Below, one piece after another: positions 1 to 11,716 of a stretch of 64,000 bases of DNA. The translations under genes and the position numbers were made by a program. The DNA is from Ypsolopha sequella (lineage: Eukaryota > Arthropoda > Insecta > Lepidoptera > Ypsolophidae), in contig CAKOHE010000068.1 in NCBI GenBank assembly GCA_934047225.1, positions 124,001-188,000 of the forward strand. Reading direction: 5' to 3'. Under the pieces are notes generated by a model. The model saw only the letters and a program-made list of their open reading frames with translations, had not been told where the DNA came from and did not search any database. Position 1 is the stretch's first letter, and each line of letters starts with the position of its first letter.

Positions 1-2844
1 CAAGAGTAACTTGGGATCCTGAATCGGGATCCAGGCATCAGCCGTGTCTCCGAGACGGCAATGATAACGGGGTTATGATTGTTTATCAAATACAACACAT
101 CAGATTTTTTGTTGGAGACACTTCTAGTGTTCCATTGGAGGAAGTGATACTCTGTTGAGTCCACTAGCGCCATTATTATTAATTAATAAGAAAATATTGT
201 TAAGTTAAGAGGCTACGTTGTTTGGTAATGAATCTCTACATTTAGAAATTATAATGATGAAGGTAGATATTGATTTTTTGCTAGGATTTAATCAAACATT
301 AGAGCTATCTGAACCTACCAGACCTGAGAGTGGTACGTGCCTGGATAATTTTGCTCATAACATAAAACAAGGATGTAAATGTGAGATCCTTGTCTACGGC
401 CTCTCTGATCATACTGCGCAACTATTGTAGTGTCCCGTTAAAAAAACGTGCAAATTGGTTTTTGGACAACTCGAAAAAGAGATTATACCAAGGAAAACAT
501 GGAAAAATTTAGGGAAAATCTAAAAAATGTATCTTTCTCAGAAACGTACGAGACAAATGAACCTAATTAATGTTATGATATGTTTTTAGAGACTTTCCTG
601 CTTGTGTACAACTTGTGCTTTCCTTACGTAGACGTAAAAATTAAAGTAACAAAAAAGTTAAAATGGATATCGAAAGGCATCAAACTGTGCAGCAAACGAC
701 AAAGACAACTTCTGTGGCAATGGAGATCCAATCTATCGACATGTAATAAAAAAACATTTACAAGTTATTCCAAGACACTCAAGCGAATTATAAAATTAAC
801 CCAAAAAGCACAAAACAATCACAAGATCAAACAATATACCAATAAATCAAAAACTGCTTGGAATATAATTAATAATTCTAAGACAACACCTCACAATGAA
901 CCAATTAGAAAACTTCAAGTGGATGACCGCGAAATAACTGAACCTCTAAAGATTGCGGAAGCCTTTAATAATTTTTTTATTTACCAAATAAACCCGACAA
1001 ATGAAGACCTTCCCTATTTCGAAACAAATATAAACTATCAAAGTCAATCGATGTTTATGAACCCTGCAACTCCAGTCAGCATATGGAAAATAATTGGTTC
1101 ACTAAAAAACAAAAATAGTGTAGGTTATGATGGTGTACACACTAAGGTACTAAAATACGTCAGTGATATTATAGCTCACCCACTTAGCCACATTCTTAAT
1201 GTTTGTATTGAATCTGGTGTATTTCCAGAAAGTCACAAGCCAGTAATCATTAAGCCACTTTTTAAGAAGGAGAATAGAGATTAAATGAAATTTTATAGAC
1301 CAGTCGCTTTAGTATCTATATTCTCTAAGATTTTTGAAAAGAACATATACCACCCTATTGTATCTTACTTGGAAAAATTTTATATACTCACCGAGGAACA
1401 GAAAGGTTTTCGTTAAGGCAAGTCAATAAATATGGCAATCTACGAATTCCTCAAATACGTAACAAGCAGTGTAAATAAAAGACAACCCATAATAGCATTA
1501 TTTACATGGATATGACAAAGGCTTTTGACTACGAAGATCATACGTTATTAATAAAAAATTATATGCATATGGCATAAGGGGAAAGCTACTAGATTTAATA
1601 CAATCTTATTTAAGCGATAGAACGCAATCGATTGAAATTTCGAAGATTTGTGTGAAAAGTAAGCGTGAAACAAAATATCAATCAAATGCAAGACTTGTTA
1701 AATATGGCGTGCCTCAAGGAAGTGTTTTAGGACCGCTACTTTTTATTATTTACATAAATGACCTCCCGAAAAATGTTTCACACCCTATGACATTATTCGC
1801 TGATGATAGCACTTTAATAATAGAATGCAATGAATTTGATGACAATGAAACCAAAATTAATGACGCTTTAAAAGAAACAATAATTTGGATGAATAGAAAT
1901 AATTTAACCGTTTATTTAGATAAAACTTACATGATGAATTTTTATCAAAATATTTCAAAACTAGGCAATATAAACATTGAATATAATGGCAACAAATTTA
2001 CGATATCCAGTATACAAAATTTCTAGGCCTAACTATAGACAGAACATTAGATTGGAAACAACAAATAAAAACTGTGAGAGACAAACTCTGCAAATATGCC
2101 TTTCTATTATCAAAACTAGCAAAAATCCTAAGCGAGGAAAACTCTCTAACAGCCTACCACGGTTTTGTTATGTCGACTCTGCGATATGGGATTATTTTTT
2201 GGGGAAATTCAACACACACAAAAATTGCTTTTAAGGCACAAAAACGGTGTATTAGGGCAATGTGTAAACTAAAAACAACAGATAGCTTCCAACCGTATTT
2301 CAAAAAGCTGAAATTGCTAACATTACCATCACTTTATATTTTCGAGATTGCTATTTTCGTAAAATTTAATCTGGAATACTTTGTTAAAGTCTCCACTACG
2401 CACAAAAAAAGTGTACGCATGCAACATCGCCATAGACTATGTTTACAAAAATCCATCACTGCATTAATGCATAAGAGTGTTTTTTGTATGGCCCGATTTA
2501 TATACCAAACGATATTAAAGACATGCATGTAAATTTGTTTAAAACTTTATTATTATATATAAATTTTATTATAGCGTCATTGACTTTTTAGACGATAAAA
2601 CAATTTAATTCATTCATAACATTGACATCCAATTCTAATAATTTTGACAAAGGTATTGTATTTAATTCTCCAAGACTTTGTTTCATTTCTTTTGATAATA
2701 CTTAATTATAATTGGGTGTCTGCTAATTAATATTCATATGCCCATATTGGTAGAACATGGAGTGTACTGTTAACAAATTTTAAGACCTATTTATATTGTT
2801 TGACACATGTTCATGAATAAACGCTACTTTACTTTAAAAGCTGT
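1..2844 (+). mobile_element. Degenerate non-LTR retrotransposon (CR1/Jockey-like), 5' part outside window
   Basis: The stretch holds remnants of one LINE in order: the end of an APE-type endonuclease, an RT linker, RT palm motifs and an RT thumb/C-terminal region, then an AT-rich 3' tail with an AATAAA near 2817 and a terminal TTTAAAA. The coding pieces lie in different frames, so the copy is dead. Its 3' end abuts the repeat block starting at 2845. The clade is inferred from the RT motif style and is not certain. No target-site duplication could be identified because the 5' end is missing. Confidence 0.75.
218..2532 (+). pseudogene. LINE ORF2 (APE endonuclease / reverse transcriptase) pseudogene
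   Basis: Positions 218-430 encode the end of an APE endonuclease: a CLDN motif and a GLSDHTAQLL motif like the conserved C-terminal SDH of these enzymes. Positions 580-1283 encode the linker and the RT start (NSVGYDGVHTKVLK, then FPESHKPVIIKPLFKK). After a frameshift near 1284 come FYRPVALVSIFSK and a fingers region with stops around 1416 and 1516. Positions 1652-2022 hold PQGSVLGPLLF and the catalytic LFADDS. Another shift near 2022 leads to the C-terminal region at 2074-2532. At least three frameshifts and several stops make it non-functional. The active-site FADD itself is intact. Confidence 0.8.
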
Positions 2845-3340
2845 AGTAAATAATCTAAACATCCCGGAATTATATTGGGTTTATAAAACTAAAAACTCCA
2901 CATTACAATGGCTAAACTAAACAGACATATTACAATGACATTCATAATTTTAAATATCATAGAGCCACAAAAGAGATCCCCTACATTCTCCCTGGCTTCA
3001 GTTTTGGACATAATCTTCCAAGTAGTGAGGAGTACGATGTTCCCTGGTTGACCGACGTAGTGGGGCTCCTGACTCGCGCGTTTCAGACATGACTGAGTGA
3101 CTACGTACTGATTCTGGTGTTGATGCACTTGGTCCTGGCTGTGGTTCAGTTGAAGCCCGATATTCTGCCTCTCGTTCAAAATGTTGAGTCCCAGGTTCAG
3201 TGCTCAGATCAGTTTCTTCACTCGGTGCAAGGTGTCTGTTTGAAACCGTTATGTCCCTCCCACTCTGTAGTCTAAATGAGAGTGAAGTGGATTCACTTCT
3301 TGTAATTCCACTTCTTCTACTATTGGATCGTACTTGCTAG
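2845..3340 (-). pseudogene. Tail of Jockey-like ORF1 and ORF1/ORF2 junction block
   Basis: Read on the minus strand, the region is open from about 3340 to 2889 and encodes a Ser/Gln-rich tail without recognisable zinc knuckles. The last 180 bp (2845-3020) are closely matched at 33424-33474 joined to 38872-38970, where upstream sequence clearly encodes a Jockey-type ORF1 with zinc knuckles. I therefore read this as the ORF1/ORF2 junction of the same family. Both copies stop at the same base (TGTAGTAAATAATC on the plus strand), so it could instead be a true element end. Identification is moderate. Confidence 0.45.
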
Positions 3341-3888
3341 ATCTGACATTATTTTTAAGAGAGCTTTTTTGCCTGTCGCGATGGAGCGCGAATCTTCAAA
3401 CAATTAGGTGAGTGGCAACACTATGTAAATTTATTTATCTATGGATGCAACTGATGTTAAAATTGATAGTCTATGGTTTCCAAAGATTTGTTTCCGGTGG
3501 TGCGTAAGAAAGCACATTTTTGTAAAGCTAGAATCGTGGACGGTGTGTGTTCCAATAAAACGCATCTGTTTTTGATATTCTGAACTATGTGGTGCGGATT
3601 CCCATCTGTGCTAATAGACGTGACTGTGTACTGGATTGTGACTGTGAAGTAGTCGTGTACTGGGAGCTGTACTGACAACGGCTGGCAGAGTGACACGTGG
3701 CGTCGTGCAGACACATGCTGGATATGAAAGCTAAGTGGATGGCTTGAGCTTGAATTTCTATTATTTACATAATTTGATAATGTATACAGTGGTCTGTGAC
3801 TCGAGTAAGTCGATTGACTAGTTACTTACACATCGCACCATGCAGGGATGCAGTGTGTGGTCAGAGCGTCTTCTAATCACTTAAGCTT
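3341..3888. other. No recognisable feature
   Basis: The only open stretch (minus strand, 3457-3714) has no motif I recognise and no repeat partner elsewhere in the window. Confidence 0.5.
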
Positions 3889-4510
3889 GTAGGTAGTTAG
3901 GTTAGGTGTGGGTTTCTGGCGTGTGGTCTAGAAACCTGTGGCCGCGGGTGGAGTGATACTAGGGGGTGTCGTAAGGAGCCCGCAAGGTTCGTTTATGGTG
4001 TCTCCTTGACCTTGTCATATAACTTAGGGGCCCATTCAATGGCCAAAGGACTTCTGTGTTTACAGTCGATCCTTCCACAGCGGTGTAAGGACTTTAGCCA
4101 GGGTGGTGTTACCACGCCTTAGCGGGCTAAGCCAGTTGGGCAACTTTCTATCAACACATGTTCTCTCTTTCTTTCATTTGATGATGAATTTTCTTCAAAA
4201 GTAGATAAGTAGTTAAGTTAGGGGTGGATTTCTTGTGTGTCATCTGGAAATCTGTGGCCACGGGTGGAGTGATACTAGGGGGTGTCGTAAGGAGCCCGCA
4301 AGGTTTGTTTATGGCGTCGCCCTGACCTTGTCACATAACCTATAGGCCCATTCAATGGCCAAAAGACCTCTGTGTTTACAGTCAATCCTTCCACAGCGGT
4401 GTAGGGACTTTAGCCAGGGTGGTGTTTACCAGGTCTTAGAGAGCTAAGCCAGTTGGGCAACTTTCTATTCACACACTTATCATTATTTCATTTGAATAAG
4501 AAGAGTTTTC
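3889..4510. repeat. Tandem repeat, two units, period about 316 bp
   Basis: Two adjacent copies of a GC-richer unit occur, first from about 3889 and then from about 4204. The shared core GTGGAGTGATACTAGGGGG starts near 3949 and again near 4265, giving a period of 316 bp. Other shared blocks are TAAGGAGCCCGCAAGG, GGCCCATTCAATGGCCAA and CTAAGCCAGTTGGGCAAC. The copies differ by scattered substitutions and small indels, so the duplication is not very recent. It may be a satellite fragment or the monomeric 5' region of a retroelement; nothing in it appears to code. Confidence 0.8.
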
Positions 4511-5126
4511 TTAAGGTGGTAAAACCAACACAATTTCATACGATTTTATAATTGAATACATACCTAATTACAACAAAACAGACTTCTCAAATAAGGCTTA
4601 AAAAATCAACGAAAAATGTTGTTTCCGCATATGCAATAATATTAATCAAAAATTGTTTAATTATTACGCAATTAAAAGATCAAAAGTATTCAAAACTCAC
4701 ATGATTTTTGAGTGTATTAGTGAGATCTACAACCACATAGAAGTTCATGATAGGTGTACAAATACGTTTCATTCATAAAACTTTGTTCCGATTGTAGCAC
4801 AAAACAATAACTTCGAATATTCTAAAATTTGTTATCGATATAAAAAGCAATTGCTAATGTTTCAATTTAAATTATTTTGAAGTAACTTCATTCAAAAAAA
4901 AAAACACTTTTCTCATAACTATTGGAAAAATCAGCGATCATATTTCTTAGAATGTATTTTTTTTGTTTATCACCGAACTTCAGTGTAAAGATTCGGAACG
5001 GTAGCGGCCGCCATGACAGTGTCAACATCAGACTTACATCGCCGCAGCCGATGAGCTTTGCATCGGGTGCAAAGAGTTATAAACGATCATTTCAAAAGTC
5101 GGACTCGTGGATGTACATCCACTAGG
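4511..5126. other. AT-rich sequence, no recognised gene
   Basis: No coding motif was seen. The last 120 bp are GC-richer and lead into repeat X. Confidence 0.5.
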
Positions 5127-5404
5127 GATGTACCATAAAATTTTTATTTGGGCATGTCTTTGGAACGGAAGGTAGTACATACACCCTTTAGGGTTGTACC
5201 ATAGGCGGTCAAAAATATATATATTTTTTTAATGTCAAAACTTTAACGGCCTGGATCTTCTAAACGGCTGGGGTTAGACCCATGTTGATACTTTTTGTTT
5301 GATCACTATCAAACAAAAAGTATCAACATGGGTCTAACCCCAACACTATGTTCCTGATGTTAGGGTTATGCTTTTAACATAGCGATGTACCACTAGGGAT
5401 GTAC
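5127..5404 (+). repeat. Repeat family X, left part (target of the gypsy insertion)
   Basis: The block begins GGGATGTACCATAAAATTTT and contains TGTCAAAACTTTAACGGCC and GGTTAGACCCATGTTGAT. The same order of motifs recurs at 14138-14340 in the same orientation and at 56425-56720 in the opposite one, so it is an interspersed repeat. The gypsy element at 5405 split a copy of the GATGTACCATAAAA motif: the left half ends ...GGGATGTAC at 5404 and the right half resumes TACCATAAAAA at 14139. No coding capacity is visible and the class is unknown. Confidence 0.7.
5270..5341. repeat. Perfect palindrome, 34-bp arms, 4-nt loop
   Basis: The left arm is 5270-5303 and the right arm 5308-5341, with loop CACT. 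The arms are exact reverse complements over 34 bp and start GGGGTTAGACCCATG. The arm sequence is part of repeat X, so this is a local inverted duplication of that repeat. It would form a strong hairpin or cruciform. Confidence 0.9.
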
Positions 5405-5886
5405 TGTAACATATAGCTAGGCAATATGTTAGGTTTAGGTAAGGCTAGGTTTTATAGGTAGGTTAAAGGACTATTTATTCGTGTTTAGTTGGCAATCGAT
5501 AACCTTTATGGATCGACATACGTCGCATTGACTGAATTATTTCGTGTTTTCCAAAAATAAATACAGATCGAGTATAAAAGATCTTTCAGACAAAACACGA
5601 GCAAGATTCCTCAGAGAGTCCGATTAGTGCGGACGTAGTTCTCCATATAAGAAGATTCCTTGGAGAGTCCGATTAGTGCGGATGTGCTTCTCCATCCATA
5701 AATTATTGAACAAATATAAGAAGCGAGTGCTCTACCAAATTTGGAGCTCCCCTCCCTTAATGCTCAGTTGATAACTAGGAAATATCAAATGAAAAAAGAA
5801 AATATACAAGAAGTCAAAAATAATAAAATTAGTATAATTATCATAAAATCCTCACGAGATCCCGAGTACATGGTGTGCGCACCACA
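5405..5886 (+). repeat. 5' LTR of the gypsy element
   Basis: It is 482 bp long with TG...CA ends. It matches the 3' LTR except for two adjacent bases (GCGAGTGC here, GCGAAAGC there). An internal direct repeat of about 48 bp (GAGAGTCCGATTAGTGCGGA twice, near 5614 and 5662) may be a regulatory duplication. Confidence 0.95.
5573..5579 (+). promoter_or_regulatory. Candidate TATA box in the LTR
   Basis: TATAAAA lies 168 bp into the LTR, and the same motif recurs in the 3' LTR. A TTCAGA initiator-like sequence follows closely at about 5587. The position suits LTR-driven transcription, but the start site is inferred. Confidence 0.5.
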
Positions 5887-5888
5887 AT

Positions 5889-5906
5889 TGGTGGAGGCGC
5901 CGGGTA
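5889..5906 (+). promoter_or_regulatory. Candidate primer-binding site
   Basis: TGGTGGAGGCGCCGGGTA starts two bases after the LTR end, where minus-strand priming sites lie in this class. I could not match it with confidence to a particular tRNA 3' end. Confidence 0.55.
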
Positions 5907-6099
5907 ATTAATAATTGGCATTGCTGGAAGAGCGGTGTATTGACGAGTATATATAGCGCGAGAAGAGCGATATAACTATCCTGCCGGGTGCAAAAGAAGT
6001 GTATCCTGCCGGATGTCAAAGAGACGATTTTCTACAAACTTGTGACGTGGATACCAAAGAAAAGCTAAGTTTTTGCATATTTATTTAATAAAGTGAAAG

Positions 6100-6696
6100 A
6101 TGGAGCGCTTTGATGGCCTCTCCACTGATATAACGGAATTTGAATTCCAATTTAAGAGCCTGGCTGTCATAAAAAAATGGTCAGACGACGAGAAAAAAGT
6201 AGCTTTAGGAAGCTACCTCATCGGTCCAGCATTATCATTCTTCCGACAAAAATTCACGGACGAGAAATCGTACGATGATTTAATGAAAGAGCTCAAAGCA
6301 GAGTTCCCTCCCGTCACAAACTATTTAGAATTGTTTTTTTGCAAAAATCAAGGGCAAGAAGACCTTCTCACGTATTTTTACATCTTGAGCGAAGTGGCTG
6401 ATAAAGCAAAACTGACTGACGAAGGGATCTTCATCGAAAGATTCTTAAAATCAATTAATAATGGGGAAAAAATTAAATTAGCCACGAGTGTCTTCAACAC
6501 TAAAGATGACTTGAAAAAAGCCCTTTTGCAATTAAGAAAAATATATACTCAAAATAATGAACCGCAACCACTCAATCTCCCCATTAAAATAGAAAGAATC
6601 ATGCCTAATGTGTGTCAGACACTTCCTCCACCTAATCTTAATGTTCGTCCTCAGCGGCAAGAATTTCACCAAGGGGGAAATAATTTCAGACCGTAA
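6100..6696 (+). pseudogene. gypsy gag-like protein, ended by an in-frame stop
   Basis: The ATG at 6100 opens a frame starting MERFDGLSTDITEFEFQFKS, with a charged helical region typical of retroelement Gag (for example a WSDDEKKVALGSYL stretch near residue 30). The C-terminal part is Pro/Gln/Asn-rich (PPPNLNVRPQRQ) and lacks a zinc knuckle. A TAA at 6694 interrupts the same frame that continues as gag tail and protease from 6697, so it is either a nonsense mutation (CAA to TAA is one change in a CAA-rich context) or a readthrough stop. The product would bind element RNA and form particles. Confidence 0.75.
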
Positions 6697-7518
6697 CAAC
6701 AATTTGTCCCTCAAAACGTGCAACAGCGGTCTCCATATACTAATGCCTCCCCATATTTTTTAAGATATCCAAGAAGACAGGAGGCTTATCTAAATGCCAA
6801 TGAAAGAAAGGAAGCATCGGTTTCGTCCGCAAATTATGAAGAAATCCCCAAAAATCAAAATGTGAAGCCAACGAGTCTTCACTATGAACCGTTTATTAAG
6901 GTCAGTGTAAATAATTTCAATAACTCAGTGAATTACGCATTGTGCGATAGTGGTGCATCGGTCAGCTGCGTGTCTCAACGCCTAATTTCTTCGTTGGGTA
7001 CAGAAATCACCGAAGGTGAAGATTTCTTCATAAGAGCTGTCAATGGTGTTATGTTGGACACTAAAGGGAAAGTGAACCTAAATTTAGTGATAGATTCTGT
7101 TCTGTTTAATCATTCATTCGTCGTGATTGATGGCATACAACAAGATATTATTTTAGGTCAAGATTTCTTCCAAAAATTTCATGCCGTCATGAACTTTAGT
7201 GAAAATTTCATAGAATTTGACAATAAATGTCATGCCCAATTTGTAGATAAAGAGTCTTTGGAAAACATAGATTCTTTATCAAATTCGATCTCCATGGTTG
7301 AATATAGGTCAGAGATAGAAAAAAGTTCACAATTGTCAAAAAGTGATTATCTTTACTTTTGTAACCTCACTGCGAAGAATGAAAACTATTTATGTAATGA
7401 CTTTCTTGACCATACATCGGATGAAAACCAACTTGTCAAGCTTGATGTCAATCAAGATCTAACATCTGATAGGGACCAACTTGAATTAAAAAATAATGAA
7501 TTAGGAAATTGTAACTAA
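6697..7518 (+). pseudogene. gypsy gag tail plus aspartic protease
   Basis: The frame continues from gag. A retropepsin signature, YALCDSGASVSCVSQRLI, lies near residue 75 of the 6718 reading frame, with catalytic Asp in DSGA. The flap and C-terminal part follow, including IILGQDFFQKFHAVMNF, where the ILG is typical of retropepsins. The enzyme would cleave the Gag-Pol polyprotein. The remaining 100 codons are a linker toward RT. A TAA at 7516 interrupts the frame before the RT remnant. Confidence 0.8.
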
Positions 7519-8220
7519 GGGGACGTCGAGATACAATTGAATGATGATTTTCCCGTGCATAAAGCACCATATCAAACTTCTCCAAAACAAAGGGTAACGA
7601 AAACCTTAGGAGAACAAATGGATGAATTTAATATGAAAGATGCAGAAAAAGGAACAGATAAGTATGTAAAGAACTGTTTAGTAGGCCAGGAAAGAAAGGT
7701 TAATGCTATAACTAATTTACAGCCTGGGACCGTCGACGAATCGTTTGATAAAATCGGTTTAGATTCATTGGTGTGTTACGCTTACAATACTAGTAAACAA
7801 TCATCAACTAGAATATCACCTTATACACTTATGTTCGCACGGGAACCCCAACTTCAGTTTGATTTGGATTTGAATATAAATGATAACCATTTTTCAAATA
7901 ATTTGGCTGATAGGATGGAGAGTGTAAATGCGTTTCGTCAAAAGGCTCTGCTCAACATACGGAAGGCACAACTTTATGAAAAAAGGCAATATGATAAGAA
8001 AGCCAAACAAATAAATTTTCAACATGGTCAATTAGTTATGATTTATGTGCCCAATAGAATAACTGGAAAAGTACAAAATTACGTCGATTATATAAGGGTC
8101 CATTCCAGATTGTCAGAAGAGTCTCTGATACGAATTATGTAATAAAGAAAATAGGTACAAATAGATATAGAGACATTGTGCATGTAAATAGATTGAAACC
8201 TTTTCATTCACGAGTTTAAT
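7519..8220 (+). pseudogene. gypsy RT start fused to integrase end (internal deletion)
   Basis: HKAPYQTSPKQRVTKTLGEQ near 7558-7617 resembles the PYR-SP-R block just before the gypsy RT fingers. Within about 60 codons the sequence switches to AYNTSKQSSTRISPYTLMFA, the typical end of the gypsy integrase core, followed by the basic helix and a C-terminal GPFQI-type module. A frameshift near 8097 moves the last part, ending at a TAA at 8218, into another frame. The RT catalytic core, RNase H and the integrase D,D-35-E are absent, so the copy cannot encode its own replication. Confidence 0.8.
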
Positions 8221-8398
8221 TGTTTATATAATTATTTATTTTATTTGTAAAAAGCAAACATGTCATGTATATAAATTAGTTTCATTATTATATGACTACT
8301 GTATTGTATAGTAATAGATGTATATTTTGTTACATGTGACGATACTGCGAAGACAAAGAGGCATGAAGATTTTATAATTAAATGATGTATCGATAAAT

Positions 8399-8419
8399 CT
8401 GTGGGTCCGGTGAATAACG
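8399..8419 (+). repeat. Left terminal inverted repeat
   Basis: It is an exact reverse complement of 12652-12672. It is preceded by AAAT, which also follows the right repeat. Confidence 0.8.
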
Positions 8420-9431
8420 ATATAATTAAAGTTATATCCAAAACAATTTTCTTAGCTTAAGATAAAGTATTTTTTTTTCTCTATCGAATGGTGTATCAGG
8501 ATCTAAGATATCTCAATAAACAACTGAGATAGGGCTTTGTAATAATGGTTTATGTGCTAAAATAATACGTGCAGCATGATATAACTTCAGTTAAGTTCCA
8601 TATTAAATTAATTATCAACTACATGTTTCGTTTATAAGGGTATAATATACTTAAATCAGTATTCAATTTTGTAATCTTGGTGAAAGACGATTTAATTGGA
8701 AATACAACTTTTATCCCGAAATTAGATGCGTTTTTTTTTTCGGTGAAAAGAGGATTAATTTTAATTGTATCCTTATTTACTACAAAAAATTAGTTGCAAT
8801 CGTGACAACAGACATAAGTCCGACAGGCGAGCGGGTGAAGAAGGATATATTTGAAATTATACCTATTATCACGAAATTGAATGAGTATTTTTTTTCGGTG
8901 AAAAGAGGTTTAATTTGATTTGTATCCCTATTTACCAAATAAAATAAGTCACATTTGTGAAAGCAGATATAAGTCCGACAGGCGAGCGGGTGTTTGAGGG
9001 CCAAGGGCGGGTGTTTTTGTGCGTACGCGCTCCAGTGCCAATGGTTACTTTAGGAGGGGAAGACGTGTCGCAGCTCTGCATAAATTCGTATTTATGCTCT
9101 CTTCTCAAGTGAGTTATACCATTAATCACAAATATTTTTTGCCGTACCATAATGTATCTTTTAAATATAATTAGATCGTTTTTCTCATAACATTGAAATT
9201 ATATCACTTTTCACATAGAATAAACTGATGCATACTGTAAAACCTTACCGTATTCTATAAAAGTTCGCGCGCGCTTTGCCTATAGTTTTCAAGCATTTTG
9301 TATTATTAATAAATAAAATCTAATTGAAACTATCTACATAACTCTGCTACTAAAACCTAGCATGAGTATTAAAAGGTACCTTTGTACTCGTATGGAATAT
9401 ATTTTATATATATTATTTATTTTTTGACAGA

Positions 9432-11716
9432 ATGAAACCAACAAGAAGCTCAAAAATTATTCAGATGCTAAATAAAAACACGGAGGATGTTAAAAATAAT
9501 CCGATAATATTGTATAACGCTGAAATAAATTTAAAAGATCCTGATATCACAATAATATGTAGAGATTTGTTAATAGAAATAATATCAAATATTAACATTG
9601 TTACCGACCAAATATTATCTGAACAAGGTGATTCTGACTACTCATTGCCAAGTTCAGACGACTATATTCCCAATAGCTATGAAGAAACTTCTTCATCTGA
9701 TAATGATGCCAATAGAAAGCACTTCAAAAGTAGACGCATATGTGCTTCCCCAGACAGCAGCATCAGTAATATATTCTCACCATCTCCTCAGCACCATTTT
9801 TAGTAGAAAAAGATTTACATAATTTTAAAAACAGGCAGGAAAATTTAGAAAATGAAGATATGATAGAAGTTGAAAATATGCTCTTGGATACAACCAAAGA
9901 CGCTAATATTACAACCGGAAACTGTCACAATTCACAATCCATCTTAGATGTCATTCCTAGTGGTGCTATCGACAGACTCGAGATTTCAAGACAGACAGGA
10001 AAACTTACACAATCAGGATATGGCAGAAGTTGAATTGGGTATTACTGCAGAGCAGTTCTGGGAAAAAGAAGGAATGTCTTCCTTCTTTTGGAAGGAATGG
10101 AAAGAAAAGGAAACCTAGACAAGTGTTAAAAGAAACTAGAGCAGACAGGAAAAAGAGAAGCAATTTGAGGAACATGGGAATGGCGTACACAACTTTCACT
10201 GGCAAATATGTAAAAGAAAGAACGATGAAGCCATTGGAAACGTGTAAAAGGAAGTGTGGTGAGAGAATATCGGAAAGCTTCCGTAAAAACGTATTTAATT
10301 ACTACTGGACATTAGGAAGTTACAACGAAAGAGTAAATTATGCGTCTAAATTTGTTATAGTACAGAAAAAAATTCTACTAGGCTTTATACCACAGGAAAG
10401 AGACAAAGAGAGTTTGCAAATAAATACGAACTTTCCTTCGCGAATGAACATCATCCTATTTGCAAGGGATGTTTATTGAAAACTCTTGATGAAACTGACA
10501 AATTTTTGCAAATACTGTGCAAAAAGATGCAAGAGACAGATGGTGTTATCCAGAATTCAGTCAAAGGATGTACACCGTGTCTGAACAAACTCGACGCAAA
10601 CCAACTTGAAGAAGCTAAACAACACATATTGTCTTTTCCATCATACGAAAGTCATTACGGTAGAAGTAAAACTACCAAGAAATTTTTGGCCAATGGTTTG
10701 AATATTGATAAAATGTATAAAGAGTTTTTGAGTACATCGACGGTCTACAAAAAATTAATAAAACCGCATACACACAGGTTTTTGAAGCGCAAAACTTATC
10801 ATTTAAGAGTCCGAAACTAGACACTTGTGTAAAATGTGATACCTTGAAAATGAAAATAGACATAGCTTAATCTGAAGAAGACAAATTGGCGTTCTCTCTA
10901 TTGCTAAGAGACCACCACGAACAAGCACAAATTGCATATGACATGAAAACACTTGACAAATACGTTTCTTGTACAGCGAATGACAATATGGTACTGTCTT
11001 TTGATCTACAGCAATGCCTTCCTACACCAAACTTAACAGCTGTCCCAACATTTTATAAGAGATAGTTGTACACATACAACCTTACAATAAAAAACCTAAC
11101 AAACACAAAATCTTATTGCTACATGTGGCATGAAGCGATAGCTGCTCGTGGAGCCAACCAAATAGCGTCGTGTATCTACAATTTCATACATAATGTTCAT
11201 GCTGCCATCAAAAAAGCGAAAAAGCATACGAAATTACGTATTCATCATCCAAGAGATTGGTACCAACTTGTGAGAACAACCTCGAAAAAATATGAGGTGA
11301 TTGAGATGAACCAAAATATGTTTTATGAGTTCTGAGCATTACTGAAATCTTGTTACAACATAAGAAAATATAATGAAAACCAAGAAAGATTTTATTTCAA
11401 AGATGTTAAGTGGATGAGATATACCAAAAGGTCATATCCACGCGTGGAATATAAACAGGAATTAGGTGAAAATTCTTACAAGACACTTGATTGCAAAAAA
11501 CATAGACATAAATATGATGAGCCAATCCACAAGGAAATGTCATATAATGATTTCTTACCTATTTCCAATGAAAAAAAGAAGGACCTCATGTCTCTTTTAG
11601 ACCTTATAGATGAAAGTGTAAGAGACTTCTACCTGAATTTGAAATCGTGTGCTGATGTCGCAAACGTAGATCCAGATTTGGAGGAGCAATTATTTAACGA
11701 TGAGTCCGAAATGTGA
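9432..11716 (+). pseudogene. DDE transposase-like pseudogene (family shared with 24776-31555)
   Basis: Fragments appear in order in several frames. 9432-9800 encodes an acidic N-terminus (DSDYSLPSSDDYIPNS), echoing DTDYIPDSDEF in the second copy. 10150-10440 encodes CKRKCGERISESFRKNVFNYYW. 10490-10820 holds CTPCLNKLDA and YESHYGRSKTTKKF. Near 10990 is a first-aspartate motif (LSFDLQQCLPTPNL), and 11140-11716 is the C-terminal part. The segment that should carry the second Asp and the Glu is missing between about 11200 and 11210, so it is internally deleted as well as frameshifted. Confidence 0.65.

Noticed and set aside
3457..3714. Minus-strand 85-codon open frame
   Set aside because: No family motif, no repeat partner, and composition like the surrounding noncoding DNA.
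3889..4510. CRISPR-like array
   Set aside because: Only two long diverged tandem units with no spacers, in a eukaryotic context.
4999..5015. Possible cloning-vector junction (a GCGGCCGC NotI site)
   Set aside because: No polylinker or vector sequence surrounds it; a single 8-bp site is expected by chance occasionally.
8780..9150. Two overlapping minus-strand open frames with similar peptide segments
   Set aside because: They arise from a short direct repeat (CGACAGGCGAGCGGGTG near 8820 and 8978), not from a protein gene.
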